In this document: piece after piece, positions 35,102 to 42,465 of the stretch | How positions within the stretch are numbered: the first letter of the stretch is position 1 | How the letters are laid out: each line of letters opens with the position of its first letter | Assembly: GCA_041389885.1 (NCBI GenBank) | Contig: JAWKRB010000025.1 | Coordinates: 60,261 to 124,260 of the forward strand | Length of the DNA: 64,000 bases | DNA from: JAWKRB01 sp041389885 | Lineage (GTDB): Bacteria; Myxococcota_A; Polyangia; Polyangiales; Ga0077539 | Direction: 5' to 3' | Notes under the pieces: model-generated | What the model was told of the DNA's origin: nothing | Databases searched by the model: none | What the model saw: the letters and a program-made list of their open reading frames with translations, nothing else | Translations under genes and position numbers: made by a program

Positions 35102-35172
35102 AGCGGGTGGCGGGGGTCGAACCCGCTCCTTCGGAGTGGCGCTCCGCGATGCAGCCGCTACACCACACCCGC
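35102..35172 (-). tRNA. tRNA-Gly(GCC), C33
   Basis: 71 nt. Acceptor GCGGGTG/CACCCGC, discriminator T as in tRNA-Gly. The anticodon loop GCGCCAC on a 4-bp stem CGGA/TCCG gives GCC with C33. D stem GTGT/GCAT, T arm GCGGG-TTCGACC-CCCGC. Confidence 0.78.
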
Positions 35173-35241
35173 GCTGAGACATCTTGGATAAGAGCATGAT
35201 TATTCATTAGATCAAGGTACTTACGGGCGGCATGGCCGGAG
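35173..35241 (-). promoter_or_regulatory. AT-rich promoter-like island upstream of tRNA-Gly
   Basis: On the minus strand TTGATC, a 16-nt spacer and TCTTAT precede the tRNA-Gly gene. The stretch is about 60 percent AT inside a GC-rich array. It is a plausible internal promoter for the downstream half of the array. Confidence 0.45.
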
Positions 35242-35314
35242 CTGCGAGGGTGGGAATCGAACCCACGGGGTGTCCGGTTAACGGCCGGGTGCCTGACCTT
35301 CAGGCGGCCTCGCA
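35242..35314 (-). tRNA. tRNA-Asn(GTT), C33
   Basis: 73 nt. Acceptor TGCGAGG/CCTCGCA with T1-A72 and discriminator G, as usual for Asn. The anticodon loop CCGTTAA on stem CCGG/CCGG gives GTT with C33. D arm GCCT/AGGC, T arm GTGGG-TTCGATT-CCCAC. Base 8 is C. Confidence 0.83.
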
Positions 35315-35471
35315 ATCGCCCCGCGGTGTCGGGTCGACGCCGCGAGGACTCGATTCAAGACGCGCCACCCGGGCGTTGGGATGCCCCGGTGCGCGTCGGA
35401 CAATTCGGTTTTCAGAGAGCGTGAGGGCGCGATCGCGCCGTGGCGCGGGGCCCTGCGAAGCGCAGGTCGAG
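35315..35471. other. Spacer within the tRNA array
   Basis: 157 nt. It contains a hairpin around CCCGGGCGTTGGGATGCCCCGG (about 35367-35388) and a GCGC-rich segment. No tRNA fold or gene found. Confidence 0.45.
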
Positions 35472-35543
35472 CTGCCAGTCCTGGATTCGAACCAGGGCCC
35501 TTCCGGTTCAAAGCCGGAGATCCTTCCGCTGGACCAACTGGCA
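35472..35543 (-). tRNA. tRNA-Gln(TTG)
   Basis: 72 nt. Acceptor TGCCAGT/ACTGGCA with T1-A72, usual for Gln, discriminator G. Anticodon arm TCCGG-CTTTGAA-CCGGA gives TTG. D and T arms canonical. Confidence 0.92.
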
Positions 35544-35554
35544 AGTGGTGTCGG

Positions 35555-35626
35555 TGGGTCCAGAGGGACTTGAACCCTCACCCGGCGGGTAAAAGCCGCC
35601 TCCTCTGCCGCTCGAGTTCTAGACCC
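35555..35626 (-). tRNA. tRNA-Lys(TTT)
   Basis: 72 nt. Acceptor GGGTCTA/TGGACCC, discriminator A. Anticodon arm GGCGG-CTTTTAC-CCGCC gives TTT. T arm GAGGG-TTCAAGT-CCCTC. Base 8 is G. Confidence 0.88.
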
Positions 35627-35704
35627 GTCTGGGAGCGTCGTTGCAGGCGGAGCTCGGCTCGTGCGGACGCCTGGGGACGTCGGCCGTGGCGCGTGCTCCG
35701 CCGG

Positions 35705-35777
35705 TGGGCCCGGAGGGACTTGAACCCTCACCGTGGTGGGTAAGAGCCACCCTCTCTGCCGCTCGAGATCCGAGCCC
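35705..35777 (-). tRNA. tRNA-Lys(CTT)
   Basis: 73 nt; first gene of the array in transcription order. Acceptor GGGCTCG/CGGGCCC, discriminator A. Anticodon arm GGTGG-CTCTTAC-CCACC gives CTT. It shares most of its D and T arms with the TTT gene, so the two Lys genes look like a duplicated pair. Confidence 0.88.
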
Positions 35778-35829
35778 GTCTGCGGACGACGCCGCCGCCC
35801 GCGGTGCCGCCTCGCTCCCAGAATGCCGC

Positions 35830-35920
35830 CAACAACATCCACTGAGTATCGTGTTTAAGCAGTCAAAAAATCGCACAACAATCGCGTTTGAAAGACGCAG
35901 GTATTCTGTCTGTCTGGGCG
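35830..35920 (-). promoter_or_regulatory. AT-rich region at the head of the tRNA array
   Basis: The minus strand carries a T6 tract followed by TTGACT, TTAAAC and GATACT within 35840-35880. TTGACT and GATACT are only 10 nt apart, so they cannot be one canonical promoter, but the position upstream of the first tRNA and the sharp AT rise suggest the main promoter lies here. Confidence 0.4.
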
Positions 35921-36642
35921 CGGGTGAGCGCGCGCCAGACGCGGACCGCGTTCGATCGGGGCGGCGCCGTCGGGGGCGAACGCCGCGCCGCGCGCCAGGG
36001 GCGCTCTGCGTGGGCCCCTGGGCGCCCGCCCGGGCGCTCGCCGGGCCCGGAGGCCCTGCAGGGGGAGGAGGGGGCGGCGAGGCCCCAAATGCAGAAGGCC
36101 GACTCTACCTGGTGGGGCGGAGCCGGCCTTCGTCGACCGTGAAGCTGTGTGGGTGTAGCCCTACGACAGCCTCTGCTCCTTCCGCCCCGGAAAATTCTCC
36201 GGGCGCTTGGTTCCGTGATCCTGATCAAGGCCGCGGGGGCGAGACCTGCCATGCGCGCCCGCTTTCAGTGTACCCAGCGCGTCGATCGAACCGCAGCGCC
36301 GATACCCGAACGCCGTCTCACCGCCGACGGACGCGACGACGCGCGCTGGCCAGGCGAGGAGGGCGGGTTGGATGTGGCACATGGGGGAGTTCATCGTGGG
36401 GTTCGCTGTCAGCGCCTCGTGGGTCGTAGGGGTGGAGAGCGTGGGTTTGGAGGCTGCTTGAGGAGCGAGCCAGGGAGGCCCGCGGTCAGAGAGCCCCAAG
36501 GGCTCCCTTCGTGTGACCATGTCTACGTGCATCAAACACGGGTGTCAAGCGCCTTGGAATTATTTTCAAACAAGATTCATTCTTCTCATGTGGCGTCTGC
36601 GGGCTCCTTTGGAGCGCGGGTTCATTCGGTCTCTGCGCGAGG
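35921..36642. other. Gene-poor region between the tRNA array and the pseudogenes
   Basis: About 720 bp with no convincing gene. A perfect 8-bp inverted repeat GAAGGCCG/CGGCCTTC (36094-36101 and 36124-36131) encloses 22 nt. The second half (36160-36640) has lower GC and less codon bias than its surroundings. A 124-codon minus-strand frame (36161-36535) and a 29-codon plus frame near 36373 (starting MWHMGEFIVGF) are open, but neither has a recognisable domain. It may be a remnant of inserted DNA. Confidence 0.5.
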
Positions 36643-37107
36643 TCACTCGCAGCGCCGTCGTCCTGAGTGCCCCACGACGCGCACGGTCACCTCGGTGATC
36701 CCCGCGCGGGATCGACCCCGAGGCCTCCGCGGCGGCGCGCGAGGTCGATGACCCTGCCGCGCACGAACGGGCCGCGGTCGTTCACGCAGGAGACCTCGAC
36801 GCTATGTCCGTCGTCGCGGGTGACGCGCACCCTCGTGCCGAACCGCAGCGCGGTGGGCGGCGGTGCGCGCGGAGGGGTCGTAGCGCTCGCCGTTGGCCGT
36901 GGTGTTCCCCGCGAGGCTGTCGCCGTAGTAGCTCGCGACGCCGCGCTCGACGGCGTCGTCGGGCGTGGTCGACGCTCCTGCGGTCGACGCGACCGAGCTT
37001 GTTCGCGCGGTCGCGCGCGTCGAGCCTCCGCGCAGGGTGTAGGACGGCGTGCTCGCGCAGGCCGTGGCCAGCGCGACGATCGGGAGGAGCGCTCTCATCG
37101 CGACCAT
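36643..37107 (-). pseudogene. RlpA-like lipoprotein (double-psi beta-barrel), frameshifted
   Basis: Starts with a lipoprotein signal (MRALLPIVALATAC) and the RlpA signature GVASYYGDSLAGNTTANGERYDP. The frame then shifts. FGTRVRVTRDDGHSVEVSCV with NDRGPFVRGRVIDLARR continues in a second frame and TEVTVRVVGHSG in a third, ending at a stop at 36645-36643. At least three single-base indels are needed to rebuild the protein. RlpA proteins bind or cleave denuded septal peptidoglycan. As it stands no full-length product can be made. Confidence 0.75.
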
Positions 37108-37149
37108 GGTGCGCCGCCTCGCGGCCCCCGCTCCACCTGCGGCGCGCGC

Positions 37150-38826
37150 TCAGTCCGCGGCGGCGTCGACCTCGCCCAGGTGCGCGGCGCTCGCGTCGGG
37201 GTCGGGTATCGGCGAGCCCTCGGGGCGACCGTGGCCCGGCCCGAGGATGAAGGGGAGTGTACCGGTCGTAGTTGAAGCGGTCGGAGTGCTCGGGCGTGTG
37301 GCACTGCGTCGCGCAGAACTGCCCGTCGACGGTGCGCCGGATCGTCGCCGCGCGCGCCGCCCGCCCGCGGGCCTCGATGTGCAGGCTGCCCGGCCCGTGG
37401 CACGACTCGCACTGCACGTCGCGGAGGCCCCCGTTCTGCACGACCTCGCTCCCACCCGGCTGGCGCGGTAGCCCGTCACGTGGCAGCCCACGCACGAGAG
37501 GTTGAAATTCTTCGAGACCACCTCGAGCGTTCGGTACGCGTGGGAGTGCCGCGTGTGGGTCCAGACCTGGTACGCGTCCTCGTGGCACTCCCGGCAGCTC
37601 TCGGTGCCCGAGTAGCTCGCCGCGCCGGGCGCCGGGGCGGGCGCGCGGCGGTCCGCGAGCTCGACGCGGTTGTGCTCGTTGACCTCGCGAAAGTACCGCG
37701 CGATCTGCTGCTCGATGGTGGCCAGCCGGGGCACGTCGGGCGACACCTCGACGGCGCGCGCGTCGAACCACCGCCCGCGCGTCGGCGTCGTCGCGCTCGC
37801 GAGGGCCGCGCGCTGCGCGCGCATCGCCTCGAGCCGAGCGCGCTGGGTGGCGAGGGCCGACGCCTCGGTGCTCGGGTCGCGCGACCACGCCGCGACGCGC
37901 GCCTCGAGGTCTCGCACCCGCGCGTCGAGGCGGGCGCGCTCCGCGCGGCGCGTCGCCTCCGAGGCGTCGACGAACTCGCCGTCGCCTCGAAGAAACATCG
38001 ACGACGCCGAGCCCGCGCCCCTGGCTGCCGGCGGTCAGGAGGTACGCGCTACCGACGCGCTCGGGGGGCGGCGCGGCGGCGGCGCAGTCGTTGCGCGCGG
38101 CGATGACGAAATCGACGCCGGGCACGTCGCCCGCGAGGGCTCGGCCTGACGCCGCGGCACCGACGCGAGCACCTACGACCACCTGCGCGCCCTCGCGCGA
38201 ACCGCGGCGACCTCGCGGCGCGTTGCGGCGACCGGGTCGGAGCCCTGGGGCGCGTCGGCGGCGGGCGAGGCGACGCCGCCGCGAAAATCGCTCACGCCCA
38301 CGAGCCCGACCCGCACGCCGCCGACCTCGCGAAGGGGTCGACGCGGCGAGCCCTACGTTCGCGCCGAGCGCCGCGCCGCGGAGGGCGCCGCGGAGGCGGG
38401 GTGAACTCCTTGGCCGCCGAGGGCGTAGTCGGCGGGGCCGGGAGCCCAGGCCGAGAGCCCAGCCCGTTGAGGATGCCCGTGAGCGAGGTGGCCTTCTGGC
38501 GCTCCCGCCAGGCCATGGCGGCGTCGAGGTGGGGCTCTTCGAAGAGGTCGCCGGCGGCCACGAAGAGGCCTGCGGCCCGACCGGCGCGCCCGCTGCAGCT
38601 CCTGGGCGAGGCGGTCGATGCCGCCGAGGGGGCGCGACTGGCACCCGCAGGGCTCGAGGTAGCCGTCGAGGTCGGTGAGGAAGAACAGCCGCAGGGAGGG
38701 GCCCGAGGCGGCGACGGGCCGGACGCTGGGCGCCGGGCGCTGGCCCTTGCATGAGGCGCCGAGGGCGCTCAACGCCAGCAGGGACAAGCCCAGGAATCCC
38801 CACAGACGCCGCTGAGTTTCTGCCAT
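37150..38826 (-). pseudogene. Metallophosphatase / multihaem cytochrome c fusion, many frameshifts
   Basis: Begins at about ATG 38826 with a lipoprotein signal (LLALSALGASC) and the metallophosphatase start LRLFFLTDLDGYLEPCGCQS. Pieces in different frames follow: VAAGDLFEEPHLDAAMAW, then VVDVFLRGDGEFVDASE, a coiled coil (RARLDARVRDLEARVAAW), then haem motifs CRECH, CVGCH, QCESCHGPG and CATQCH(TPEHSDRF), ending LPFILGPGHGRPEG. I count at least six frame changes. Intact relatives (5'-nucleotidase-like lipoproteins fused to cytochrome c554-type domains) are known in myxobacteria and related groups. Either a decayed gene or a locally error-rich sequence. Confidence 0.75.
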
Positions 38827-38896
38827 GAGACGCCGGGGTTTCTGAGACATCACCCCCGCCGACGTCAAGGCGCCGCGCGCCCTCGGCGGGACGGGC

Positions 38897-38926
38897 TTGA
38901 CGATTCGACGGCTCCGGTCGTAGCGT
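38897..38926 (+). promoter_or_regulatory. Promoter of the rpsP operon
   Basis: TTGACG (38897-38902), an 18-nt spacer and TAGCGT (38921-38926), 43 nt before the rpsP ATG. AAGGA (Shine-Dalgarno) lies 7 nt before the ATG, so unlike many neighbours this gene has a leader. Confidence 0.55.
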
Positions 38927-38969
38927 CCGCGGCCCTGAACGTTACCTGACGCCTTTCAAGGACTGCACG

Positions 38970-39215
38970 ATGGTTAAGCTCCGCCTCGCCCGCATTGGCA
39001 CCAAGAAGACCCCCGTCTACCGCATCGTCGCCGCGGACTCCCGCGCGTTTCGTGACGGTCGCCACCTCGAGCGCCTGGGGACCTACGATCCCCGCGTCGA
39101 CGGCGCGTTCACCGTGAACTACGCCCGCGTCCAGTACTGGCTCGGCGTCGGCGCGCAGACCAGCGACGAGCTGGGCCGCCTGCTCCGCCGCCACCCCGCG
39201 CCCGCGGCTCAGTAA
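38970..39215 (+). CDS. rpsP: 30S ribosomal protein S16
   Basis: Small-subunit ribosomal protein of 81 residues, with the family start MVKLRLARIGTKKTPVYRIV and the motif DGRHLERLGTYDPR. It begins the classical S16-RimM-TrmD-L19 cluster. An AAGGA ribosome binding site precedes the ATG. The length and all conserved positions are normal. Confidence 0.98.
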   Translation: MVKLRLARIGTKKTPVYRIVAADSRAFRDGRHLERLGTYDPRVDGAFTVNYARVQYWLGVGAQTSDELGRLLRRHPAPAAQ

Positions 39216-39234
39216 CGCGGCGTACGCCGGCTCC

Positions 39235-39471
39235 GTGTCGCCCGAGTCGCTCATCGAACACCTGGCGCGATCGCTCGTCGACCGCGAGCACGAGGTGTCG
39301 GTCACGTCGCGCGAGGACGGCGGCGTCCACGTCATCGAGCTCCGCGTCGCGCGCGAAGACCTCGGCAGGGTCATCGGCCGCAGCGGCCAGACCGCGCGCG
39401 CGCTCCGCACCGTCCTCCACGCCGCTGCGCACGGCCAGCGGCGCTGCGTCCTCAACATCCTCGAAGACTGA
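39235..39471 (+). CDS. khpA: KH-domain RNA-binding protein KhpA
   Basis: A 78-residue single KH-domain protein: VIELRVAREDLGRVIGRSGQTARALRTVL contains the GxxG loop (GRSG). It usually sits between rpsP and rimM and partners KhpB/Jag in binding many RNAs. The start is GTG 39235; the ORF has no nearer ATG. Spacing from rpsP is 19 bp, so cotranscription is expected. Confidence 0.93.
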   Translation: MSPESLIEHLARSLVDREHEVSVTSREDGGVHVIELRVAREDLGRVIGRSGQTARALRTVLHAAAHGQRRCVLNILED

Positions 39472-39476
39472 CTGTC

Positions 39477-40001
39477 ATGCAGAAAGAACGCGGCGAACGC
39501 TGGATCGACCTGGGGGTGCTCGGGCGCCCCAGGGGCCTCTCGGGGGCGATCTGGTTCCGCTCCTACAACGACCAGACCGAGGCGGTGACCCCCGGTCGTC
39601 GCCTGCGCGTCACCGACGCCGCGGGCGTCGAGCGCAGCCTGCTGGTGTCTGACATGGACATCGAGCCCAAGGGCATCGTGCTGCGCTTCGCCGAGGTCGA
39701 CGGCCGCGAGGCCGCCGAGGCGCTGGTCAACGCGCGCGTCGCGCTGCGGCGCAAGGACTTTCCTCCGATCGAAGAGGGCGAGTACTACCACTGCGACCTC
39801 GTGGGCATGGAGGTCGTCGGCCCCGAGGGCGAGGCCCTCGGCGAGGTCGTCGGCGTCGAGGCCTACCCCACGGTCGACGCGCTGCGGGTGAAGGTCGGCG
39901 ACGACGAGCTCGAGGTGCCCATCGCCGACCCGTACGTGACCGACCTCGACGTCGACGCGATGCGCGTCACCGTCGACCTCGACGCGCTGCGCGCGGAGTG
40001 A
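39477..40001 (+). CDS. rimM: Ribosome maturation factor RimM
   Basis: A 174-residue 16S rRNA processing factor that binds S19 and helps mature the 30S head. N-terminal RimM barrel: WIDLGVLGRPRGLSGAIWFRS. The PRC-barrel C-terminus has EEGEYYHCDLVGMEVVG and GEVVGVEAYPTVDALRV, then VPIADPYVTDLDVDAMRV. It starts 5 bp after khpA and is followed 4 bp later by trmD. Confidence 0.95.
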   Translation: MQKERGERWIDLGVLGRPRGLSGAIWFRSYNDQTEAVTPGRRLRVTDAAGVERSLLVSDMDIEPKGIVLRFAEVDGREAAEALVNARVALRRKDFPPIEEGEYYHCDLVGMEVVGPEGEALGEVVGVEAYPTVDALRVKVGDDELEVPIADPYVTDLDVDAMRVTVDLDALRAE

Positions 40002-40005
40002 CCCG

Positions 40006-40740
40006 ATGAACGTCTGGATCGTCGCGCTCTTCCCAGAGCTCCTGGACGGGCTCTGGTCGACGAGCATCGTCGGCCGCGCCGTCGCCGAGGGCCGGGTGCG
40101 GCACCACGCCGTGCAGATTCGCGACTTCTCGACGAACAAGCACCGCACCGTCGACGACACGCCCTACGGCGGCGGCAGCGGCATGGTGATGATGGCCCCG
40201 CCGGTCGTGGCGGCGATGGAGTCGATCCCGCTCGAGCCCGCGACGGGGCGGCGGGTGCACCGCGTGCTGCTCACGCCGCAGGGGAGCGTGTTCAACCAGC
40301 GCGCCGCGGCGAGGCTCGCGGCGCTGCCCTCGCTCGCCTTGGTCTGCGGGCGCTACGAGGGCTTCGACGAGCGCGTGCGCGCCCACGTCGACGAGGAGCT
40401 GTCGCTCGGAGACTTCGTGCTCACGGGCGGCGAGGCCGCGGCGGTGGCGGTGCTCGACGCGGTGGTCCGGCTGCTGCCGGGGGTGCTGGGCAACGCCGAG
40501 AGCGCGTCGAGCGAGTCGCACGCCGAGGAGGGCGTGCTCGAGTACCCCCACTACACCCGCCCGGCGGTCTTTCGCGGCGAGCCCGTGCCCCCGACGCTGA
40601 TCTCCGGCGACCACGCCCGCATCGCCCGCTGGAGGCGCTGGCACGCGCTGCGGCGCACGCGCGCGCGCCGCCCCGACCTGTTCGAGTCGCTCCACCTCAG
40701 CGCGTCGGAGCGCGCGTCGATCGACGGAGACGAGCCGTGA
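40006..40740 (+). CDS. trmD: tRNA (guanine37-N1)-methyltransferase
   Basis: SPOUT enzyme making m1G37 in tRNAs with G36-G37, preventing +1 frameshifting. It has 244 residues. Motifs: DDTPYGGGSGMVM, LVCGRYEGFDERV (SAM knot) and LGDFVLTGGEAAAVAVLDAVVRLLPG, with EYPHYTRP at the C-terminal domain. The stop overlaps the start of the next gene (GTGA). In the tRNA array of this window G36-G37 occurs in the tRNA-Pro (TGG-G). Confidence 0.97.
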   Translation: MNVWIVALFPELLDGLWSTSIVGRAVAEGRVRHHAVQIRDFSTNKHRTVDDTPYGGGSGMVMMAPPVVAAMESIPLEPATGRRVHRVLLTPQGSVFNQRAAARLAALPSLALVCGRYEGFDERVRAHVDEELSLGDFVLTGGEAAAVAVLDAVVRLLPGVLGNAESASSESHAEEGVLEYPHYTRPAVFRGEPVPPTLISGDHARIARWRRWHALRRTRARRPDLFESLHLSASERASIDGDEP

Positions 40741-41318
40741 GCCTCCCCGGTGTCTACCTCGCGCTGCTGCACTACCCGATTCGGAGCAAGACGGGCGGCA
40801 CGATCACCACCTCGGTGACCAACCTCGACCTCCACGACATCGCGCGCACCGGGCGCACCTACGGCCTCCGCGGGTACTACGTCGTCACGCCCATCGAGGC
40901 GCAGCACGCGCTGATCGACCACGTGCTCTCGTACTGGAACGAAGGGCGCGGCGGCGAGCGCGTGCCCCAGCGGGCCGAGGCGCTCTCGATCGTGCGCGCG
41001 GCGAAGCACCTCGACGCGGCCCTGGCCGAGATTCGTGAGGCCGAGGGCCTCGAGCCCGAGCTCTACACCACCTGCGCCCGCGACCGGGGAGCGGCCCTGG
41101 GCTACGCCGAGGCGAGGCTCCGCGTGGCCTCGCGAGCGCGACCCGTTGTGCTGGTCTTCGGCACGGGGTATGGGCTCGCCGACGAGGTCGTCGCTCGCAC
41201 CGACGTGCACCTCGCGCCGGTGCGGCCCCGGGGGTACAACCACCTCCCGGTGCGCTCGGCCGTCGCGATCATCCTCGATCGTCTCTTCGGCGACGACGGC
41301 GCCGATCCTACGCCTTGA
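40737..41318 (+). CDS. SPOUT RNA methyltransferase (COG4752/DUF2168-like)
   Basis: A 193-residue protein with PGVYLALLHYPIRSKTGGTI, TSVTNLDLHDIARTGRTYGLRG and VLVFGTGYGLADEVV. It is the short SPOUT-type putative RNA methyltransferase often found between trmD and rplS in delta-proteobacteria and Aquificae. SAM binding through the C-terminal knot is expected; the RNA target is not known. It is translationally coupled to trmD through GTGA. Its own stop overlaps the left arm of an inverted repeat before rplS. Confidence 0.82.
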   Translation: MSLPGVYLALLHYPIRSKTGGTITTSVTNLDLHDIARTGRTYGLRGYYVVTPIEAQHALIDHVLSYWNEGRGGERVPQRAEALSIVRAAKHLDAALAEIREAEGLEPELYTTCARDRGAALGYAEARLRVASRARPVVLVFGTGYGLADEVVARTDVHLAPVRPRGYNHLPVRSAVAIILDRLFGDDGADPTP

Positions 41319-41341
41319 CATCACCCCCGGCGCGTGATGTC
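41317..41341 (+). terminator. 8-bp inverted repeat between the methyltransferase gene and rplS
   Basis: Perfect arms GACATCAC (41317-41324) and GTGATGTC (41334-41341) with a 9-nt loop CCCCGGCGC, 45 nt before the rplS ATG. No T-run follows. It could be an attenuator, a processing site or an operator controlling L19 separately from the upstream genes. Confidence 0.4.
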
Positions 41342-41385
41342 TTGCCGCCCCCCGTTCAACCCGGGACAAAGAACAAGGTCGACTC

Positions 41386-41826
41386 ATGGGCACGCAGCAT
41401 CCGAAGATCCAGGCTCTCCACGCGAAGACCCTCGCGGGGAACACTCTCGCTCCCTTCCGCGTCGGTGACACCGTGCGCGTTCACTACAAGGTCGTGGAGG
41501 GCGACAAGGAGCGCATCCAGGTGTTTCAGGGTCAGGTCATCCGCGAGCGCAACGGCGGCATCGGCTCGACCTTCACCGTGCGCAAGATCTCGTACAGCGT
41601 CGGCGTCGAGCGGATCTTCCCCCGCCACAGCCCCCGCATCGACAAGATCGAGGTCGTCGCGCGCGGCCTCGTCCGTCGCTCGAAGCTGTACTTCCTCCGC
41701 GGCCTCGAGGGCAAGGCGGCCCGCCTCAAGGACGCTCGCGACCGCGGCACGAACCGCGCTAGTGAGCCTCCGCGGCGCGGGCCTCGCGCTCCTCGCGCTC
41801 CTCGCCTGCACCGCCACGTCGCCTGA
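41386..41826 (+). CDS. rplS: 50S ribosomal protein L19
   Basis: Large-subunit protein: PFRVGDTVRVHYKVVEGDKERIQVF, then QGQVIRERNGGIGSTFTVRKIS, VGVERIFPRHSPRIDKIEVV and RSKLYFLRGLEGKAARLKD. The usual family length is about 115-120; this ORF reads 146 codons, the last 30 being a Pro/Arg-rich tail (ASEPPRRGPRAPRAPRLHRH) that overlaps the next gene by 65 nt. The tail may be real or reflect a lost stop. AAGG ribosome binding site before the ATG. Confidence 0.95.
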   Translation: MGTQHPKIQALHAKTLAGNTLAPFRVGDTVRVHYKVVEGDKERIQVFQGQVIRERNGGIGSTFTVRKISYSVGVERIFPRHSPRIDKIEVVARGLVRRSKLYFLRGLEGKAARLKDARDRGTNRASEPPRRGPRAPRAPRLHRHVA

Positions 41827-42316
41827 AGGCGCCCCCTGCACCACCGCCGCGCGCTGCGCGTCTGGCCTGTGTCTGCGCTCCCCGAGCGGAGAGGGCCGCT
41901 GCGTCGCCCGCTGCGACGACTCGACCCAGTGCCCCCAGGGGACCCTCTGCGGTCGCTTCGACCTCCGTGGCCTCGACGAGGCGGGGGTGCCCGCGGGCGA
42001 CCTGCAGGACGTCGTGCGCGTGTGCCGTCCGCCGCTCAACGCCCCCTGTCAGGGAGGCTGCGGCGCGGGGGAGGGATGCTTCGGCGGCGTCGAGGGCGTG
42101 TGCTCGCCGGGCTGCGACCGCGCGGCCGACTGCGGGGGGCGCGACTGCGTGGAGCTCTCCTGCGGCGAGCGGCGGTGCGCGCCCCCGTGCGACGCGATCG
42201 CGGAGTGCCCCGCGGGGTATCTGTGCGACGTGCGCGCCCTCGACGCGCGGGGGCACGGGCAGTGCCTCCCCATCGCCGGGAGCGACGCGGGCGCGGGCTG
42301 CCCCGACGCGCCTTGA
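41762..42316 (+). CDS. Cysteine-rich lipoprotein
   Basis: About 184 residues from GTG 41762, which begins inside the 3' end of rplS in another frame. Lipoprotein signal: GLALLALLAC. The mature part is a series of Cys-rich modules with spaced cysteine pairs (CTTAARCASGLCLRS, CVARCDDSTQCPQGTLC, CQGGCGAGEGCFGG, CSPGCDRAADCGGRDC, CAPPCDAIAECPAGYLC), as in the disulfide-rich surface lipoproteins common in myxobacteria. No enzymatic motif. Function unknown. Confidence 0.75.
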   Translation: MSLRGAGLALLALLACTATSPEGAPCTTAARCASGLCLRSPSGEGRCVARCDDSTQCPQGTLCGRFDLRGLDEAGVPAGDLQDVVRVCRPPLNAPCQGGCGAGEGCFGGVEGVCSPGCDRAADCGGRDCVELSCGERRCAPPCDAIAECPAGYLCDVRALDARGHGQCLPIAGSDAGAGCPDAP

Positions 42317-42465
42317 CGACGACGCGGGGCGGTGACAACAAGGTCGCGATGCCGGTGAGGCTCGCGCCACGCGGCCCCCGCCGCGCCCCGCGGTCGCCTC
42401 CGCTCCCCTCCGCCCCCGAACCGCCTCGGCGCCTGTGAGACGTTCGGTATCGACCGCGACAACCG
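42317..42465. promoter_or_regulatory. Intergenic region before the ABC exporter operon
   Basis: 149 nt, Pro/Arg-coding-like GC-rich DNA. TATCGA (42448-42453) ends 12 nt before the ATG and is the best -10 candidate. No Shine-Dalgarno sequence is seen. Confidence 0.35.

Noticed and set aside
35315..35471. A further tRNA in the spacer (GATTCAAGA resembled a T loop)
   Set aside because: The flanking sequences do not form a T stem, and no acceptor or anticodon stem could be found.
35855..36142. Short ORFs in the gene-poor region as genes
   Set aside because: Arg/Pro/Ala-rich shadows on both strands with no start signal or family.
35830..36640. tmRNA, RNase P RNA, 6S RNA or riboswitch in the gap after the array
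   Set aside because: I looked for their core motifs by eye on both strands and found none; a covariance search is needed to be sure.
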